Shown here: one piece after another, positions 61,892-64,000 of the stretch
Layout: the number at the start of each line of letters is the position of its first letter
Position numbering within the stretch: position 1 is the first letter of the stretch
Source of the DNA: Wenyingzhuangia heitensis
GTDB taxonomy: Bacteria; Bacteroidota; Bacteroidia; Flavobacteriales; Flavobacteriaceae
DNA: 64,000 nt
Direction of reading: 5' to 3'
NCBI RefSeq assembly: GCF_011762155.1
Contig: NZ_JAASQL010000004.1
Span: forward strand, 124,001 to 188,000
The notes under the pieces: model-generated
Seen by the model: only the letters and a program-made list of their open reading frames with translations
Told to the model about the DNA's origin: nothing
Databases searched by the model: none
Program-made: the position numbers and the translations under genes

Positions 61892-63147
61892 TAAGCTAAG
61901 GTTAAAATGCTATTGTTATAAGAACCGTATACTTTTCCGGTAGTTTCTTTTCCAATATAGGCACTGTTTTTAGAGGTTGATAAAATGGCTTCTTTGGTAA
62001 AAATTTGTGTTCCTTTGGTAGTAAATAAACTAAGATTGGCTTTTTCTCCAACTTTAATAGTAGAGATTTCTAATCCAAAAATAGAAAGTGGAGTTGTGGT
62101 AATTTTATCAATTAAAATATCTAAGCCTAAAATGTTTTGTAGACTAATAAATAGACTTTCTAATCCAGTAGTTCCGTCAAAAGCATTGCTAAATTCTAGT
62201 TTTTTATTTTCAATATCAATAGGGTCGTGATCCGAAGTAATAAAGTCGATAGTTCCGTCTTTTATTCCCTCTAGTAAAGCATCAATATCTTTTTGTGTTC
62301 TTAGGGGTGGGGCAATTTTGAAATTGGCATCAAAAGCGTGTAGTTCGTCATCTGTAATGGTTAAATGATCTGCACTTACACTGCAGGTAACTTGTAGTCC
62401 TTTGCTTTTGGCTTCTTTTATTAAAACTACAGATTTTGCCGTACTAATGGTCGGAATGTGTAATCTTCCTCCTGTATATTCCAGTAAAAATAAATCTCTA
62501 CTTACTTGTAACTCTTCTGCCAAGGCAGGAGTTCCTTTTAAGCCTAAATGAGTACTATTTACACCTTCGTTAACCACACCGTCTCCTGCAATGTTGCAAT
62601 TGTTAGGGTAGCTCATAACCAAACCGTTAAAACTTTGTGTGTATTGTAAAGCTATTTTTATAAGGTTGGCATTTTTTGTTCCTTTTTTATAATCGTTAAA
62701 AGCAATAGCACCTGCTTGTTGCATGTCATACAATTCGGCAATGTCTTGTCCTTTGCTTTCTTTGGTTAAACTACCAATAGGATGAATATTAACTCCAGTT
62801 CCAACAGATTTTGTTTTTAAAAAGTTTACAATAGATTTAGAATCAGTAAATGGATAACAGTTAGAATTTAATCCTACTTGTGTAAATCCACTTTTGGCAG
62901 CAACTTCTATTCCGTGGGTAATGGTTTCTCTGTCTTCGTATCCAGGTTCTCCAAAACTTACACTTGCATCAAACCAACCATTAGATATGGTTAAATTATC
63001 AAGTTTAATTTCTTGGCAATTGCTTGGACAAGTAATGTTTGGTGCTATGTTAGAAATATGACCATTTTCAATTAAAACATCTAGATTTTTAAGATGATGT
63101 TCACTTTTAGAGTCAAAAATAGTAGCCGATTTTAATAAAATATTCAT
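61891..63147 (-). CDS. Dihydroorotase-like amidohydrolase lacking metal ligands
   Basis: 418 residues of the cyclic amidohydrolase superfamily, close to dihydroorotase type I/multifunctional-complex form (ISNGWFDASVSFGEPGYEDRET aligns with the catalytic start). The metal-binding HxH of DxHxHxREPG is replaced by SVS (Ser62 and Ser64, with FGEPG for FREPG), and the position of a further metal His reads MSYPNN. The RLHIPTIST and TSDHDPIDIE segments are still conserved (His230, Asp306). It therefore probably lacks classic dihydroorotase activity and resembles the non-catalytic PyrX/PyrC' subunits that stabilise aspartate transcarbamoylase in some bacteria. Another functional pyrC is expected elsewhere. 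Confidence 0.85.
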   Translation of the reverse strand: MNILLKSATIFDSKSEHHLKNLDVLIENGHISNIAPNITCPSNCQEIKLDNLTISNGWFDASVSFGEPGYEDRETITHGIEVAAKSGFTQVGLNSNCYPFTDSKSIVNFLKTKSVGTGVNIHPIGSLTKESKGQDIAELYDMQQAGAIAFNDYKKGTKNANLIKIALQYTQSFNGLVMSYPNNCNIAGDGVVNEGVNSTHLGLKGTPALAEELQVSRDLFLLEYTGGRLHIPTISTAKSVVLIKEAKSKGLQVTCSVSADHLTITDDELHAFDANFKIAPPLRTQKDIDALLEGIKDGTIDFITSDHDPIDIENKKLEFSNAFDGTTGLESLFISLQNILGLDILIDKITTTPLSIFGLEISTIKVGEKANLSLFTTKGTQIFTKEAILSTSKNSAYIGKETTGKVYGSYNNSILTLA

Positions 63148-63287
63148 GCTATAAAATAATTCAAGGTAGTTGAAAAAAGATGTGTTGTGTTCCTAGAACT
63201 GGGAAAATAAACAATTGTACTCGGTTGAGTTGAACTGTAATTCGCAAAAAGTAGTTTAGCGTTTCTTGTCATTGTTTAAAGATTAAT

Positions 63288-63295
63288 CAAAGATA
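63288..63295 (-). promoter_or_regulatory. -7 promoter element (TATCTTTG) of the dihydroorotase-like operon
   Basis: TATCTTTG on the minus strand, with TTG 19 bases upstream at the expected -33 position, about 140 bases before the gene at 63147. It lies directly after the nucleosidase stop. Confidence 0.5.
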
Positions 63296-63307
63296 CGCAA
63301 ACAAAAA

Positions 63308-64000
63308 TTAACTGCAATAATTTTCTAGAATGCCTTTTGCATATTTACTAGCAACTTTTTTAGTAAAAACAGGAAAATCAATAGGAGCACTATGGTCTGC
63401 TTTGTCTGATATAATTCTGATAATATTAAAAGGAATGTTATATTCATAACAAACTTGAGCTACAGCAGCCCCTTCCATTTCTACACATTGCAAATTAGGA
63501 ATGTTGTTTTTTATATTATTAAAACTAACAGCATCACTTACAAATTCATCACCACTAGCAATAATTCCTTTTACAATTTTAGGTGATTGAATTCCAAATT
63601 CTTCTGCTTCTTTTTTAGGAATGTGTTTAAAATAAGAGGTTTGAAAATGTGTTACAGAGTTAAAGAGAGAAACGTTAGAATTGGTTTCTATATATGTTTT
63701 GTTTAACAAAGGAATTTCTAGTTTGGAAAATAGGGGAGAAGCATCCATGTCGTGTTGAACCAATGAGGTTCCGTATACAATATCTCCAATATTTAATTCC
63801 TGATTTATAGCACCCGCAACTCCCGTAAAAATTATTTCAGAGGGGTGAAAACTACTAATTAATTGAGTTGTGGTAATGGCGGCTGCTACTTTTCCCCATT
63901 TAGAAAATACAATTACTACGTTTTTATGATGGAGGGTCCCTGTGTAATACTCACGATTTCCTAAAACAGTTGTTTTTTTGTTTTTTAAAATCAATAAAAG
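63308..64000 (-). CDS. mtnN: 5'-methylthioadenosine/S-adenosylhomocysteine nucleosidase, cut by the window edge
   Basis: Open frame runs past the right edge; the TTG at 63994 is not taken as the start because the family N-terminus (about 14 residues with the first catalytic Glu) is missing. Visible: GTLHHKNVVIVFSKWGKVAAAITTTQLI, EIIFTGVAGAINQELNIGDIVYG, VQHDMDASPL, CVEMEGAAVAQVC with the catalytic Glu, and IRIISDKADHS with the catalytic Asp. Hydrolyses MTA and SAH to adenine and thioribose/homocysteine; supports methionine salvage and polyamine synthesis. Confidence 0.93.
   Translation of the reverse strand, partial: LLLILKNKKTTVLGNREYYTGTLHHKNVVIVFSKWGKVAAAITTTQLISSFHPSEIIFTGVAGAINQELNIGDIVYGTSLVQHDMDASPLFSKLEIPLLNKTYIETNSNVSLFNSVTHFQTSYFKHIPKKEAEEFGIQSPKIVKGIIASGDEFVSDAVSFNNIKNNIPNLQCVEMEGAAVAQVCYEYNIPFNIIRIISDKADHSAPIDFPVFTKKVASKYAKGILENYCS

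Overview
The window is AT-rich chromosomal DNA from a member of the Bacteroidota, almost certainly a (probably marine) flavobacterium. The evidence is convergent: type IX secretion (T9SS) C-terminal sorting domains; promoters of the TAnnTTTG type a short distance upstream of many starts; almost no Shine-Dalgarno sequences; lipoproteins and DUF5723-type outer membrane proteins; a mevalonate pathway with a GYDIA-type GHMP kinase; type B ribosomal protein L31; and a PafA-type alkaline phosphatase. There is no sign of a prophage, insertion sequence, integrase or CRISPR array. Most of the window is ordinary core genome in compact operons separated by strong hairpin terminators, many of them shared by convergent genes.

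Layout. 1-9.8 kb: three tandem paralogues encoding very large secreted surface proteins with jelly-roll-like modules and T9SS sorting tails (the first is cut by the left edge). 9.9-12 kb: hisS and folE. 12-15 kb (minus strand): a polyamine-type operon, a PLP decarboxylase of the arginine decarboxylase kind followed by an arginase/agmatinase-fold protein that has lost key active-site residues and an acidic small protein; it is preceded by a roughly 260-nt leader with clear hairpins. 15-17.7 kb: YbaB and an oligopeptidase B-like protease. 17.7-22.7 kb (minus strand): an ammonium-assimilation block with two Amt channels, three PII signal proteins and an outer membrane beta-barrel. 22.8-25.3 kb: MarR regulator, YceI, and a lipoyl E2 acyltransferase. 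25.4-29 kb: PafA phosphatase, MlaE/MlaF lipid transporter, and a Lys-Tyr-Lys tRNA cluster. 29-34.4 kb (minus strand): a five-gene operon (glutaminyl cyclase, beta-helix lipoprotein, SDR, SprT-like, DUF389).

34.5-42.6 kb: L31, PIN-PhoH ATPase, a GH2 glycosidase homologue without the usual acid/base Glu, an orphan OppC-like permease and the Prc protease. 42.8-47 kb: surE, a small membrane protein, lpxB and comEC. 47-52.6 kb (minus strand): thioredoxin-like protein, POT peptide transporter, and an outer membrane protein/lipoprotein pair. 52.7-57 kb: mevalonate genes (mvaA, GHMP kinase), a pRiA4b ORF-3-like protein, and two menaquinone-type genes (thioesterase, isochorismate synthase). 57-58.5 kb (minus strand): an ECF sigma factor, a probable anti-sigma factor and a Spy-like periplasmic protein. 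58.7-64 kb: a conserved protein of unknown function, a metallo-hydrolase, a Pmp3-like peptide, a small esterase, a dihydroorotase-like protein lacking metal ligands, and the 3' part of an MTA/SAH nucleosidase.

The best leads for something new are two degenerate enzyme homologues kept as intact genes (arginase fold at 12.4 kb; dihydroorotase fold at 61.9 kb), the structured leader of the decarboxylase operon, the triplicated PII/duplicated Amt block with a palindromic site over its porin promoter, and the mosaic array of T9SS surface proteins. All family assignments are from reading motifs by eye; no database search was run.
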